Positions 1-8,329 are shown, counted from the stretch's first letter. The stretch: DNA of 32,483 nucleotides from JAJFUI01 sp039679885 (GCA_039679885.1 JBDKUC010000300.1:1-32483); one strand, 5' to 3'. A program made the numbers and translations. The notes: generated by a model not told the origin, from the sequence alone.

Positions 1-1301
1 GCGTCGATCATCTCGGACGCCACGTAGACGACGGGCCGTCCCCGCCGCAGCAGGTCGGCCAGCAACTCGATGGCTTCCGGCGCAAGCTTGCCTGGGTGAT
101 CGATCAAAATCAGATCGCTGCTCGCGACCACGGCGCGGTCCAGGCTGGCGGGATCGACGCGGGCGACGGTCGGCGACCGGTCTTTTGCGGAGCGTTCGAC
201 TCGCCGGTTCCGACGGCTGTCCGGGGCCACGGCGCATTCCAGAAAGAGGCTCGACGTCGGTCGGCGGCCGGCCGCCTGACGGGTCAGCAGCACGTACTTC
301 GGCGCAGGGCGAGTGCGTAGAACGAAGTGGTAGACGTTGTCGGCCGCCAAGGCGTCATCGACGCCCAACAGCCGGGCCTCGCCGGGCTGCCAGCCTTGGT
401 CGCGGGCGCCAATCTCCTCAGTGAGCGTGGTTACGCGTTTCGCCGCCGCGGCGCCAGAGAGCCGCCAACTCGAATTGCCGACCGAGACCTCGACCGTCAC
501 CTTGCGGTCGTTGGGCGAGTAGTTGCCCACCTCGACGGCGAGTTGCGTGCTGCCCGACAGGTCGGCCGCGCGCGGCTCGACACGGAGAATCGCCACGTTC
601 GCAAGCGGCTGGGCGGGAGCGACCGACTCGAACTGGATGTGCGTGTCGGCCGGCAACGGCGAGAAGTTGGCGCCGCCCCAACTCGACCGTTGGAAGTCGC
701 TCACGAGGACCAGCTCCCGCCGTCGATGATCGTTCGGGCCGGTGGGGGCCAAGATCCGCGCGGCCAGGTCCAACGCCCGGTTGACATCGAGCCGCTGGGG
801 CAGGACACGACATCGCGACAGCTCATCGCGCAAGGCGTCGAAGTTGGTCGAGGCCGCATCGAAGGCGGCTTGCGGCCGTGCGGCGGCAAGAATCAGGTCG
901 GCGGCCAGCCCGGGCCGATAGCGAAGGTATTCGGCCGCGACGGTTCTGGCCCGCTCCGATAGCTCGACCGCCCCCGAGCGTGCGGCCATGCTCTGGCTCA
1001 GGTCGAGCAGCACGACGCGAACGGCGCTGCCCTGCTGCAGGCCGGACACCTGGCGTGGCTTTCCCCACTGTGGCCGAGCGACAGCCAGCGCGATCAGCAG
1101 AATCGCCAGCGTCCGGATCGCCAGAAGGAGCGCGTCTCGCAGCCGCCGCCAGCTCCGACGCTGGTGGACGGCCTCGCGCAGGAAGCGAATCGTCGAGAGC
1201 GGCATCCGCGTCGGCCGGGGGCTGGTAAGCCAATGGATCAACACCGGCGCCGCGGCCGCGGCCACACCGATCACGATCGCCCAAGGGTGAAGGAATGTCA
1301 T
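1..1301 (-). CDS. BatA/VWA-domain membrane protein, C-terminus off the window
   Basis: An open frame runs from ATG at 1301 to the left edge (about 433 residues seen, no stop), so the gene is partial. The first 80 residues match the BatA N-terminal region: a membrane segment at about 5-25, a positively charged loop (RSWRRLRDALL) and a second membrane segment at about 57-75. A von Willebrand A domain follows from about residue 94, with the MIDAS motif DLSQS (D100, S102, S104). Later residues form a beta-rich region of CARDB/Big type, followed by a part that appears to resume an alpha/beta fold near the edge. The family sits in the inner membrane next to MoxR and DUF58 proteins and is thought to act in envelope stress or metal/chaperone functions; the exact role is unknown. 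It lies downstream of the DUF58 gene on the same strand, separated by 167 bp of repeat. Only a weak Shine-Dalgarno (AGAGGGA) precedes the start. Confidence 0.85.
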   Translation of the reverse strand, partial: MTFLHPWAIVIGVAAAAAPVLIHWLTSPRPTRMPLSTIRFLREAVHQRRSWRRLRDALLLAIRTLAILLIALAVARPQWGKPRQVSGLQQGSAVRVVLLDLSQSMAARSGAVELSERARTVAAEYLRYRPGLAADLILAAARPQAAFDAASTNFDALRDELSRCRVLPQRLDVNRALDLAARILAPTGPNDHRRRELVLVSDFQRSSWGGANFSPLPADTHIQFESVAPAQPLANVAILRVEPRAADLSGSTQLAVEVGNYSPNDRKVTVEVSVGNSSWRLSGAAAAKRVTTLTEEIGARDQGWQPGEARLLGVDDALAADNVYHFVLRTRPAPKYVLLTRQAAGRRPTSSLFLECAVAPDSRRNRRVERSAKDRSPTVARVDPASLDRAVVASSDLILIDHPGKLAPEAIELLADLLRRGRPVVYVASEMID

Positions 1302-1342
1302 CGCGACTGTGTCCCTCTTACGCCGGGAGCGTCAGGGAAATG

Positions 1343-1423
1343 GAAATCCGAAACTCGAAATCCGAAATCCTAAGTCCCGGACGCCGGGCCGATGCCTTCG
1401 GATTTCGGGCTTCGAGCTTCGGA
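1343..1423. repeat. Inverted-arm dispersed repeat (GAAATCCGAA family)
   Basis: The gap between the DUF58 and BatA-type genes holds two arms of the same motif in opposite orientation. The left arm (1343-1370) is built of GAAATCCGAA and CTCGAAATCC units; the right arm (1396-1423) has CTTCGGATTTCGGGCTTCG. Related copies lie at 22588-22660 and 23071-23138 in this window. The element separates two genes of one likely operon, so its RNA could fold between them. Confidence 0.75.
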
Positions 1424-1468
1424 CTATTGTCATTCATGCCTGGCGATTCCCGAATTGCCCTACTACTG

Positions 1469-2380
1469 CTATCCCGCTCGATCCACCAAGAAGCCCCTCA
1501 ATGTCTGCAAATACGGAACGGCCGTTGAGACCCGGCGATAGTCGCAGCCGCCGGCCAAGGCCAACTGGCGGACCATCGCCAGGTGGGCGGCGAACCGCTG
1601 TTGATATAGCGAACGGACCTCGGCCGGCGAACAGTTGACTCGCCCCTCGTTCTCCAGGCCCTCGAAACGATAGGCGACGCCGTCGGGCAGCCGCTCTTCG
1701 TCCGGATGGACGACATGCAGCACGACGACGTCCCAGCCGCGGTGTCGAAAGAGCCGCAGCCCGCCGAACAGGTCTTCGAGGTCCTCCATCAAGTAGTCGC
1801 TCATCAGCATCAGGACGCCGCGCCGCCGCGATCGCTCGAACAACTGACGCAGCCCGGCGGCCATCCGCAGACTGGCGCTCGTCTCGATCTTGTCGATGGC
1901 CTCCTGCAGGTTCTCCAGATGCGACGCGGTGGCGGCCGGCGCGACGCACTCTCCGAGCGAGCCGTTGAGCACGGCCAGCCCGACGTGATCCTGGCTCTGC
2001 GCGATGACCTGCGACAGCGCGGTGGCCAAATACTGGACATATTCGAGCTTGGAGCCTCGAAGATCGCGCCGCGAGGCCGCGCCGAACCGCATCGAGCCGC
2101 TGGCGTCGAGCGCCAACATGCAGGACAGATTGGTTTCTTCTTCGTGCACGCGGACGAACGCCTTGCCGGTCCTGGCCAAGACCTTCCAGTCCAGTCGCCG
2201 GAGGTCTTCGCCGCCGGTGTACTCGCGGAAATCGACGAACTCACCGGCCCCGCCCAGGCTGCGCGACTGGTGGTAGCCCATGAACGTCCCTTCCACGCGG
2301 CGGCGGGTCGTAAAACGCATGTGCTCCAACGCCGCCAGCGCGCGGAGGTCGAGGAACCGGCTGACGGTTCGCGTCGTCAT
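1469..2380 (-). CDS. DUF58 domain-containing protein
   Basis: This 303-aa protein has the signature DUF58 stretch at residues 52-82 (REYTGGEDLRRLDWKVLAR), followed by a von Willebrand A-like fold with the MIDAS-type motif DASGS (D92, S94, S96). It has no signal peptide or membrane segment, so it is probably cytosolic or peripheral. Its ATG overlaps the moxR stop codon (ATGA, 2377-2380), which implies translational coupling, and a purine-rich AAGGAAG lies 7 bases upstream inside moxR. DUF58 proteins are regular partners of MoxR ATPases and BatA/B membrane proteins. The proposed role is as an adaptor or chaperone component, but the biochemical activity is not established. The length is normal for the family and the gene appears intact. 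Confidence 0.92.
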   Translation of the reverse strand: MTTRTVSRFLDLRALAALEHMRFTTRRRVEGTFMGYHQSRSLGGAGEFVDFREYTGGEDLRRLDWKVLARTGKAFVRVHEEETNLSCMLALDASGSMRFGAASRRDLRGSKLEYVQYLATALSQVIAQSQDHVGLAVLNGSLGECVAPAATASHLENLQEAIDKIETSASLRMAAGLRQLFERSRRRGVLMLMSDYLMEDLEDLFGGLRLFRHRGWDVVVLHVVHPDEERLPDGVAYRFEGLENEGRVNCSPAEVRSLYQQRFAAHLAMVRQLALAGGCDYRRVSTAVPYLQTLRGFLVDRAG

Positions 2381-3381
2381 ACGGCGACTTCCTTCAGCAA
2401 GTGGTCGATCACGTTGGCCGAAGTGACCGAGTCGCCCACGGCGCGGTGATTGACGATGATGCGGTGCCGCAGGATCGGCAGCGCGACGGCGTTGACGTCC
2501 TCGGCGGTCGGCGCGGCGCGGCCCAGCAACAGCGATCGGGCTTTAGACGCCAGCACAAGGTTCTGCGAGCCGCGAGGGCCCGCGCCCCAGGCCACATAGT
2601 CGCGGACGAACTTGCTGCTCCGGGGATCTTCCGGCCGGCTGAGGCCGCAGACCCGCACGGCATGGCTGGCCACGTTCGCCGCCACGGGGACCGCCAAAAC
2701 CAGGTCGCGGAGCCGTAGAAAATCCTCTCGTTCGAGCGACGCCGTGGGCAGTTCCGGCATTCCGGCCGTTGTCCGCAGCACGATCTCCTCCTCCTGCGCG
2801 GGCGATGGATATCCAATGCGGATCTCCATCATGAACCGGTCCAGTTGGGCTTCCGGCAGCGGGTAGGTCCCTTCCTGCTCGATCGGATTCTGCGTGGCCG
2901 CGACGAGGAACGGCTCGTCGAGCGGATAGGTTTTGCCGCCGACAGTCACATGGCGCTCGGCCATTGCTTCGAGCAGGGCCGACTGCGTCTTCGGCGCGGC
3001 GCGATTGATCTCGTCGGCCAACACCAGATTGGCGAACACCGGCCCGTTGCGAAAGACCATCGTGGGCCCCTGCCCATCCGTGGCCCGGCCGAGCAACTCG
3101 TAGCCGGTCACGTCGGCCGGCATCAGGTCGGGCGTGAACTGGATTCGCGAATACTTCCAGCGGAACGCCGCCGCCAGGGCTTTGACCATGAGCGTCTTGG
3201 CCAATCCCGGCACGCCGACCAGCAGCGCGTGCGAGCCGCACAACGCGCAGATCAACAGCTGATCGATCACCTCGTCCTGCCCGACAACGACTTCGTGCAG
3301 GGCTTCGCGGATCGTCCGCACCTGCGCGGCGAACGACTCGACTTGCTGCCTGGCGGATTCCACGTCCGAAGCGGTTGACAT
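2377..3381 (-). CDS. moxR: MoxR-family AAA+ ATPase
   Basis: This 334-aa AAA+ ATPase of the MoxR subfamily has Walker A GVPGLAKT (residues 56-63), Walker B LVLADE (D123, E124) followed by INRAAPKTQSALLEAM, and the sensor-1 region with the typical ATQNPIEQEGTYPLPEAQLD motif. The C-terminal lid contains the conserved VRTT and SPRASQ-like (AGPRGSQ) stretches of the family. MoxR ATPases act with VWA-domain proteins as chaperone-like machines in complex maturation or stress responses. The start is supported by AAGGAG (3390-3395), 8 bases before ATG. It is the first gene of the operon moxR-DUF58-batA-like and has a sigma70-type promoter about 100 bases upstream. All ATPase motifs are present. Confidence 0.95.
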   Translation of the reverse strand: MSTASDVESARQQVESFAAQVRTIREALHEVVVGQDEVIDQLLICALCGSHALLVGVPGLAKTLMVKALAAAFRWKYSRIQFTPDLMPADVTGYELLGRATDGQGPTMVFRNGPVFANLVLADEINRAAPKTQSALLEAMAERHVTVGGKTYPLDEPFLVAATQNPIEQEGTYPLPEAQLDRFMMEIRIGYPSPAQEEEIVLRTTAGMPELPTASLEREDFLRLRDLVLAVPVAANVASHAVRVCGLSRPEDPRSSKFVRDYVAWGAGPRGSQNLVLASKARSLLLGRAAPTAEDVNAVALPILRHRIIVNHRAVGDSVTSANVIDHLLKEVAV

Positions 3382-3489
3382 CTGCGGTTCTCCTTGACGA
3401 GTCCATCGAGAAACGGCCCCCTGTTCAGACGCCGGGGCGAGGCGAAAGGTTCACGTCTCCCGTGGTTAGGGCGGGAGAGGCTGCCCCCC

Positions 3490-3519
3490 ATCATATGGAT
3501 GTCTCAAGGGGGTTGTCAA
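3490..3519 (-). promoter_or_regulatory. Sigma70-type promoter for the moxR operon
   Basis: On the minus strand TTGACA (3514-3519) is followed after 18 bases by TATGAT (3490-3495). The predicted transcript would start near 3483 and carry a leader of about 100 bases before the moxR ATG at 3381. The -35 is a perfect consensus and the -10 matches five of six positions. Confidence 0.6.
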
Positions 3520-3568
3520 GCGTTTTGCCACAAAGGTCTAGGTGAACCGCAAAGTCGTTATTGTACTC

Positions 3569-3653
3569 TTCACGCTCCGCGTGAAGCCTGGTCACACGCA
3601 GGCCGCGTCGTGCCCATTTCCTCACGCGGAGCGTGAGGAGTTGCATTCCGGGA
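3569..3653. repeat. Paired TCACGC...GCGTGA hairpins
   Basis: Two hairpins with 7-bp stems and 3-base loops face each other: TTCACGC-TCC-GCGTGAA at 3569-3585 and CTCACGC-GGA-GCGTGAG at 3621-3637. The second lies in a stretch (3609-3653) that reappears in reverse orientation at 31023-31060. Single related hairpins lie at 11708-11724 and, less exactly, 11761-11775. There is no T-tract, so an intrinsic terminator is not indicated. Confidence 0.8.
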
Positions 3654-3901
3654 CGTTGACCTCCCCGGACTTTGCGGTCCCCTTACGCCAAGGTCTGGGC
3701 GCTCGCCGAGCGAGCCAGGGTGAGCCGAATCTCGCCCGTCTTGCAGGTCGGCCGCTTGTGTGCGATATTGCGTGTTTTGCCTCGCGCTGGGCGGCCCGGC
3801 GGAGGCAAAGGCGCTCGCGACGGTCACGCCCGTCGCGGAACCGCGGAGCGCATCGGAGCATTATTCCCCTTCTGGCGAGGAAGTACCTTAAGGAACTTTT
3901 C

Positions 3902-6001
3902 ATGCCTATCCAACCAGTCGAACAAATTCGCAACATCGTCTTTTGTGGTCACGGCTCGGCAGGCAAGACAACGCTGATCGACAAGATCCTGACCACCACC
4001 GGCGCGGTCAGCCGCAACGCGAGCGTCGACGACGGTACGAGCATCTGCGACTTCGACGAGGAGGAGAAGCACCACAAATACACGATCGAGTCGACCCTGG
4101 TCCACTTCGACCATGCCGGCCGGCGTTTCAATCTGCTCGACACGCCTGGCTATCCGGACTTCGTTGGCCAGGCGATCGGGGCCATGCGGGGCGTCGATAC
4201 GGCCGCCATCGTCATCAACGCCCAGTCGGGCATTGAGGTGAACACCCGCCGCGTCTTCAACGAGGCGAAGAAAGCGGGCCTCGGCCGCATCATCATCATC
4301 AACCGGATGGACTTGGACAACATCGACTTCGTCAAGCTGGTCGACAGCATCCAGGAGTTGTTCGGCAAGGGCTGTGCGCTGTTCAATGTTCCTTTGGGCC
4401 AGGGGGCCGACTTCCATGGCGTGGCCAGCACGCTGAAGCCGCCCGCCGACGCGGCCGGAGCGCTGATCGACCCCGCCGAGCTGAGCGAATCGCTGCTGGA
4501 GTCGATCATCGAGGTCGATGAGGCAGTGATGGAGCGGTACTTCGAGGGCACGCCGCCAACGGACGCCGAAATCTCAACGTTGATCGTCAAGGCGGTCGCT
4601 CAAGGATCGCTTGCGCCGATCGTTTGCGTATCGGGCAAGACCGGCGCCGGGGTCCCCGAGCTGCTCGACGCCTTGGCCGCCTGCGCCCTGCCGCCCGACG
4701 CGATCGTCCGCAAGGCCAAGAACGCCGCCGGCGAAGAAGTCGACGTCAAGGCCGATCCAGCCGGCCCGCTGGTCGCGCAGGTCTTCAAGACCCGCATCGA
4801 CCCGTTCGTCCAGAAGCTCAATTTCATCCGCGTCTTTTCCGGCACGCTGAAGAAGGATTCGACGCAACAGGTCGTCGGCGCCCGCAAGGGAGTCAAGATC
4901 GGATCGCTCCTGAGCGTGCAGGCGAACGAGACCGAGCCGGTCGACGAAGTCGGCCCCGGCGGCATCGTGGCCGTGGCCAAGGTGGAGGAGCTGCACACCG
5001 GCTCCTGCATCGGCGACTTCACGCTGCCGCCGATCCCCTTCCCGACGCCGATGGTCGGCCTGGCCGCCACGCCGAAGAGCCGTGGCGATGAGGCCAAGCT
5101 ATCGAGCTCGCTGCAAAAGATTTGCGAGGAGGATTCGACCTTCCGCCGCGATCTCGATCCGCAGACCAAGGAGATGGTCATCACCGGCATGAGCGAGCTG
5201 CACCTGCAACTCATCCGCGAGCGGCTCAAGCGGCGTGACAAGGTCGAAGTCGAGACACGCGAGCCGAAGATCCCCTATCGCGAGACGATCCAGGCGAACG
5301 CCGAAGGGATGTATCGCCACAAGAAGCAGACGGGCGGCCGCGGCCAGTTCGGCGAGGTCCACATCCGCATGTTCCCGCTGCCGATGAACGTGAACGTCGA
5401 GGAGTGGGCCACGAAGGCCCGGTTCCCATCGCTCAAGGAGACGCACTACGACGAGGTGAACAACTTCCTCTGGATCGACTCGGTCGTCGGCGGCACGATT
5501 CCCGGCAACTTCCTGCCGGCGATCGAGAAGGGCTTCCGCGAGCGGCTCGAACGCGGCGTCATCGCCGGCTACAAGGTGCAGAACCTCTGCATCGAGGTTT
5601 ACTTCGGCAAGCACCACCCGGTCGACAGCTCGGAGCAGGCGTTCAAGACGGCCGCGTCGATGGCCTTCCGCAACGTCTTCCAGACCGCCAAGCCGGCGTT
5701 GCTCGAACCGATCGTGCGGATCGAGGTTACCGTGCCGATGGCCAACGTAGGCGACATCAACAGCGACATGTCCGGCCGTCGCGGCCGCGTGTTGAGCATG
5801 GACTCGGCCGGCGGCGACTTGCAGACCGTGATCGCCGAAGTGCCGTTGGCGGAAGTGACCACCTACGCCCGCAGCCTGTCGAGCATCACCGGCGGTCGTG
5901 GCAGCTACTCGATCGAGTTCAGCCACTACGATATCGTGCCCGGCAACGTGACGCAGGAGATCATCTCGAAGGCGCAGATGAAGGAAGAGGAAGAGGAGTA
6001 G
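3902..6001 (+). CDS. fusA: Elongation factor G paralogue (EF-G-like translational GTPase)
   Basis: This 699-aa translational GTPase has the full EF-G domain set. G1 is GHGSAGKT (16-23), G3 is DTPGYPDF (80-87; the classic EF-G form is DTPGHVDF) and G4 is NRMD (134-137; usually NKxD). The EF-G domain II-V core follows, with domain IV marked by QTGGRGQFGEVHI and domain V by SMDSAGGDLQTVIAEVPLAE. The variant G motifs and the DDGTSICDFDEEE switch region fit the EF-G-II/EF-G-like branch rather than the main translocase, so this is probably an accessory paralogue. The ATG at 3902 is chosen over the upstream open frame because AAGGAA sits 6 bases before it and homology starts there. The C-terminus ends in an acidic run (KEEEEE). 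It stands alone, and no str-operon genes (rpsL, rpsG, tuf) are nearby. Confidence 0.9.
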   Translation: MPIQPVEQIRNIVFCGHGSAGKTTLIDKILTTTGAVSRNASVDDGTSICDFDEEEKHHKYTIESTLVHFDHAGRRFNLLDTPGYPDFVGQAIGAMRGVDTAAIVINAQSGIEVNTRRVFNEAKKAGLGRIIIINRMDLDNIDFVKLVDSIQELFGKGCALFNVPLGQGADFHGVASTLKPPADAAGALIDPAELSESLLESIIEVDEAVMERYFEGTPPTDAEISTLIVKAVAQGSLAPIVCVSGKTGAGVPELLDALAACALPPDAIVRKAKNAAGEEVDVKADPAGPLVAQVFKTRIDPFVQKLNFIRVFSGTLKKDSTQQVVGARKGVKIGSLLSVQANETEPVDEVGPGGIVAVAKVEELHTGSCIGDFTLPPIPFPTPMVGLAATPKSRGDEAKLSSSLQKICEEDSTFRRDLDPQTKEMVITGMSELHLQLIRERLKRRDKVEVETREPKIPYRETIQANAEGMYRHKKQTGGRGQFGEVHIRMFPLPMNVNVEEWATKARFPSLKETHYDEVNNFLWIDSVVGGTIPGNFLPAIEKGFRERLERGVIAGYKVQNLCIEVYFGKHHPVDSSEQAFKTAASMAFRNVFQTAKPALLEPIVRIEVTVPMANVGDINSDMSGRRGRVLSMDSAGGDLQTVIAEVPLAEVTTYARSLSSITGGRGSYSIEFSHYDIVPGNVTQEIISKAQMKEEEEE

Positions 6002-6056
6002 CGCAAAGGTAATGGTCGCGGCGCCGAATTTCGCGAACAGAGGAGGTTCGAGCCAA

Positions 6057-6083
6057 TTGCGACGCGACGCCGTCATGTATAAT
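6057..6083 (+). promoter_or_regulatory. Possible promoter of the antitoxin/PIN pair
   Basis: A perfect TATAAT (6078-6083) lies 30 bases before the antitoxin ATG. The best -35 candidate, TTGCGA (6057-6062), is spaced only 15 bases, shorter than usual. A GGAGGG sequence 7-12 bases before the ATG at 6114 would serve as ribosome binding site, so this transcript has a short leader. Confidence 0.45.
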
Positions 6084-6113
6084 TGGGGTATCGGCTCGAC
6101 GGAGGGCTTCCCA

Positions 6114-6347
6114 ATGCAAACCATTGAAACCGCTGTCTCGGTAAACGCCGACGGCTCGGCGGTGATCCAACTGCAAGTGCCGAGGAACGTGCCCGCTGGA
6201 GTTCATCGCGCCGTGGTGATCGTCGACGAGCAAACGTCGGCGGCGCAGGCGGGCGCAATCCCCGATCTGTTGCCCTTGGAATTCGCCGGCTGGCCAGCCG
6301 ATTGCTCGTTCCGTCGGGAGGATCTCTATGGCGACGACGGGCGATAG
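6114..6347 (+). CDS. Probable antitoxin of a PIN-type toxin pair
   Basis: This 77-aa protein has an N-terminal beta-rich part (MQTIETAVSVNADGSAVIQL) that could be an AbrB-like or other small DNA-binding/dimerisation unit. Its C-terminal tail ends in REDLYGDDGR, a pattern I know from many small antitoxins placed before PIN toxins. The ATG at 6114 is preferred over the in-frame ATG at 6012 because it follows GGAGGG and a TATAAT box. The gene overlaps the PIN gene by 20 bases, typical of toxin-antitoxin operons. The role as antitoxin rests mainly on context; no domain can be assigned firmly. Confidence 0.7.
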   Translation: MQTIETAVSVNADGSAVIQLQVPRNVPAGVHRAVVIVDEQTSAAQAGAIPDLLPLEFAGWPADCSFRREDLYGDDGR

Positions 6348-6786
6348 CGGACGGAGTTGGTTTGTAGATGCCAACGTCTTCGTGTTCGCAGCCAACGAAT
6401 CTTCGCCGTGGCACGCCGCGGCGCTGGAGCGGCTGGGGCAGGCACGGAGCGAAGGAATTTCCCTCGTCGTGAGTCCCCAGATTTTGCGCGAGTTTGCCGC
6501 GGCGGCGAGCCGTCCCGCCCCCGAGTCCTCGCCACCTCCGTTGGAACCGATTTTGGAGAACGTGCGACGCATTCGAGCGGCTTGCGTGCTCTTCGACGAA
6601 AACGCCACGACGGTCGATCGCCTAATCGACCTTCTGCGAACCGTTGCCACACACGGCAAGCAGGTACATGATGCGAACATCGTTGCCACGATGCTTGCCC
6701 ACGGCTGCACAACCCTGCTGACCCACAACGTCGCGGATTTCAATCGGTTCAGATCGTTGATCCAAATTATTCCACTTGCCTCGTGA
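6328..6786 (+). CDS. vapC: PIN-domain ribonuclease toxin (VapC-like)
   Basis: This 152-aa PIN-domain protein carries the acidic residues expected for a metal-dependent RNase: D14 in FVDANVFVFA, E55 in SPQILREFAA, D115 in VHDANIVATM and D137 in THNVADFNRF. All four catalytic positions are present, so the toxin looks intact. The ATG lies within the antitoxin gene in another frame (20-base overlap), which implies translational coupling. VapC-type toxins cleave tRNA or rRNA and are neutralised by the product of the upstream gene. A strong hairpin follows 50 bases downstream. A second, broken PIN module lies 1.6 kb downstream, so this looks like a region of repeated toxin-antitoxin gain. Confidence 0.85.
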   Translation: MATTGDSGRSWFVDANVFVFAANESSPWHAAALERLGQARSEGISLVVSPQILREFAAAASRPAPESSPPPLEPILENVRRIRAACVLFDENATTVDRLIDLLRTVATHGKQVHDANIVATMLAHGCTTLLTHNVADFNRFRSLIQIIPLAS

Positions 6787-6836
6787 ATTTCGCTGAACAG
6801 CGTTCGACCGCATGACGTGCGAACAGAGAAAGCATT

Positions 6837-6864
6837 TCGTTCCCATGGGGGACCGTGGGAACGA
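6837..6864. repeat. Hairpin after the PIN toxin gene
   Basis: TCGTTCCCA (6837-6845) and TGGGAACGA (6856-6864) form a perfect 9-bp stem with a 10-base loop. No T-tract follows, so it is either a repeat-derived hairpin or a Rho-dependent/RNA-stabilising structure rather than a canonical terminator. Confidence 0.6.
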
Positions 6865-6886
6865 TGAGACTGGCGGGTCCCCAATT

Positions 6887-6930
6887 CCTAGCCCTTAGCC
6901 CCCCAACCCCTAGCCCCTCGCCCCTTAGCC
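6887..6930 (+). repeat. CCCCTAGC-type tandem heptamers abutting a start codon
   Basis: Imperfect repeats of CCTAGCCC, CCTTAGCC, CCCCTAGCC and CCCCTTAGCC fill the stretch directly before the ATG at 6931, leaving no Shine-Dalgarno sequence. The same units occur in reverse orientation at 11218-11249, so the two arrays bracket the two FAD-oxidoreductase genes. Confidence 0.75.
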
Positions 6931-8301
6931 ATGTACGACACCATCATCATCGGGGCGGGCATGTCCGGCTTGGCGGCCGGCGTGCGCTTGGCGCATTTCG
7001 GCCGCCGCGTTTGCATTCTTGAACGCCACAGCGCGATCGGCGGGCTCAACTCCTTCTATCAGCAGCGAGGGCGGACCTTCGACGTCGGGCTGCACGCCAT
7101 CACGAACTTCATGCCCAAGGGGACGCGCACCGGCCCGCTGGCCAAGCTCTTTCGGCAGCTTCGCGTGGCCTGGGAAGATTGGGCGCTGGCGCCGCAGCTT
7201 GGCTCGGCCATCATCTTCCCCAACGCCATCCTGCGTTTCTCGAACGACATCGCGGTGCTCGAGTCCGAGATCCGCATGCGATTCCCGCGGCAGATCGATA
7301 ATTTCCGCCGGCTCGTGGCGTCGCTGCACGACTACGGCCACTTCGGCCGCTCGGGCGCAGACCGCTCGGCCCGCAGCGTCGTGTCCGACATCATCAGCGA
7401 CCCGTTGCTGGCCGAGATGATTTTCTGCCCGATCCTGTTCTATGGCGGGGCCAGCGAGCACGACATCGCGTTCGACCAGTTCAGCATTCTCTTCCGCTCG
7501 ATTTTTCTCGAAGGGCTGGCCCGGCCGCTGGCTGGCATCCAACGCATTCTCAAGATGCTCGCCGGCCGGTTTAAGGAGCATGGAGGCGAATTGCGTCTCC
7601 GGGCGGGCGTGGCCAAGATCGCCGTTAAGAGTGACGCCGTCGAGAAAGTCGTGTTGGAGGATGGCTCGGAACTCGAAGCCCGGAACGTCCTCTCCTCGGC
7701 CGGGTTCGCTGAGACGATGCGGCTCTGCGACGATGGCCGCCCCGAAGACCAGCCGGCAGGCCGCATCTCGGTGCTCGAGTCGATTTCGATCCTCAACACG
7801 CTGCCGCGCAAGTTAGGTTACGACCACACGATCGTCTTCTACAACGACTCGGAGACGTTTCACTACGAGAAGCCGGACGACCTGGTCGACCTGCGGAGCG
7901 GGACGATCTGCTCGCCGAACAATTTCGCCTATCCCGAGCCGCTCGACGAAGGAATCATGCGCATCACGGCGCTGGCGAACTACGAGCGTTGGGCGTCGCT
8001 GGATCGCGAGGCGTATCGGCAGACGAAACGCGAGTGGTACGACCGGCTCGCGGCCTCGGCGGTCCGCTTTGTGCCTGACTTCCGGCCGGCCGTCGTCGAA
8101 ACGGACGTCTTCACGCCTCGGACCATCCAACGTTTTACCGGGCACACGGACGGCGCGCTCTACGGCGCCGCCCAGAAACGCCACGACGGCACCTCACACC
8201 TGAAAAACCTCTTCATCTGCGGCAACGACCAGGGCCTCGTCGGCGTCGTGGGCGCGATCATCAGCGGCATCAGCATTGCCAACCAGTACTTGTTGAAGTA
8301 G
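6931..8301 (+). CDS. CrtI/phytoene desaturase-like FAD-dependent oxidoreductase (first copy)
   Basis: This 456-aa protein of the NAD(P)/FAD amine-oxidase-like superfamily has an N-terminal Rossmann motif GAGMSGLAAG (8-17), the adenine-ribose-binding acid in CILERHSAIGGLNS, and a C-terminal FAD-contact block (FICGNDQGLVGVVGAIISG). The overall build is that of CrtI-type desaturases, isomerases and retinol saturases. No carotenoid synthase gene is nearby, so the substrate is unknown; the neighbouring FabZ-like gene suggests a lipid or polyene. The ATG at 6931 lies directly after a tandem repeat, so no ribosome binding site is seen. A 59-base copy of its 3' end recurs at 9179-9237. It is only distantly similar to the second copy at 9806, so the pair is not a recent tandem duplication. 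Confidence 0.85.
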   Translation: MYDTIIIGAGMSGLAAGVRLAHFGRRVCILERHSAIGGLNSFYQQRGRTFDVGLHAITNFMPKGTRTGPLAKLFRQLRVAWEDWALAPQLGSAIIFPNAILRFSNDIAVLESEIRMRFPRQIDNFRRLVASLHDYGHFGRSGADRSARSVVSDIISDPLLAEMIFCPILFYGGASEHDIAFDQFSILFRSIFLEGLARPLAGIQRILKMLAGRFKEHGGELRLRAGVAKIAVKSDAVEKVVLEDGSELEARNVLSSAGFAETMRLCDDGRPEDQPAGRISVLESISILNTLPRKLGYDHTIVFYNDSETFHYEKPDDLVDLRSGTICSPNNFAYPEPLDEGIMRITALANYERWASLDREAYRQTKREWYDRLAASAVRFVPDFRPAVVETDVFTPRTIQRFTGHTDGALYGAAQKRHDGTSHLKNLFICGNDQGLVGVVGAIISGISIANQYLLK

Positions 8302-8312
8302 GGTCGCCGTGC
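8254..8312 (+). repeat. Direct repeat, copy 1 (end of the first CrtI-like gene)
   Basis: These 59 bases encode the last residues, the stop codon and 11 bases after it. They match 9179-9237 with two mismatches. This is the original copy, since it lies in an intact gene. Confidence 0.95.
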
Positions 8313-8329
8313 GGGCGGCAGCCACAACA

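Larger units (their letters stand above)
3382..3901. other. 520-bp intergenic region between divergent moxR and EF-G genes
   Basis: No convincing gene is present. The moxR end carries the moxR promoter and ribosome binding site. The middle (3569-3653) holds two palindromes described separately. From 3660 to 3890 the sequence is GC-rich and open in the EF-G frame, but it reads as low-quality protein (arginine-rich, no family resemblance), so it is taken as leader or spacer. A ribosome binding site AAGGAA (3890-3895) lies 6 bases before the EF-G ATG. No promoter of good quality was found for the EF-G gene. Confidence 0.6.

Noticed and set aside
823..1284. 153-codon minus-strand frame within the BatA-type gene
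   Set aside because: The other minus frame, starting at 1301, gives two membrane segments and a VWA domain with DLSQS and stays open to the window edge.
3542..3901. N-terminal extension of the EF-G frame
   Set aside because: 120 residues of arginine-rich sequence over hairpin repeats; the ribosome binding site and EF-G homology support ATG 3902.
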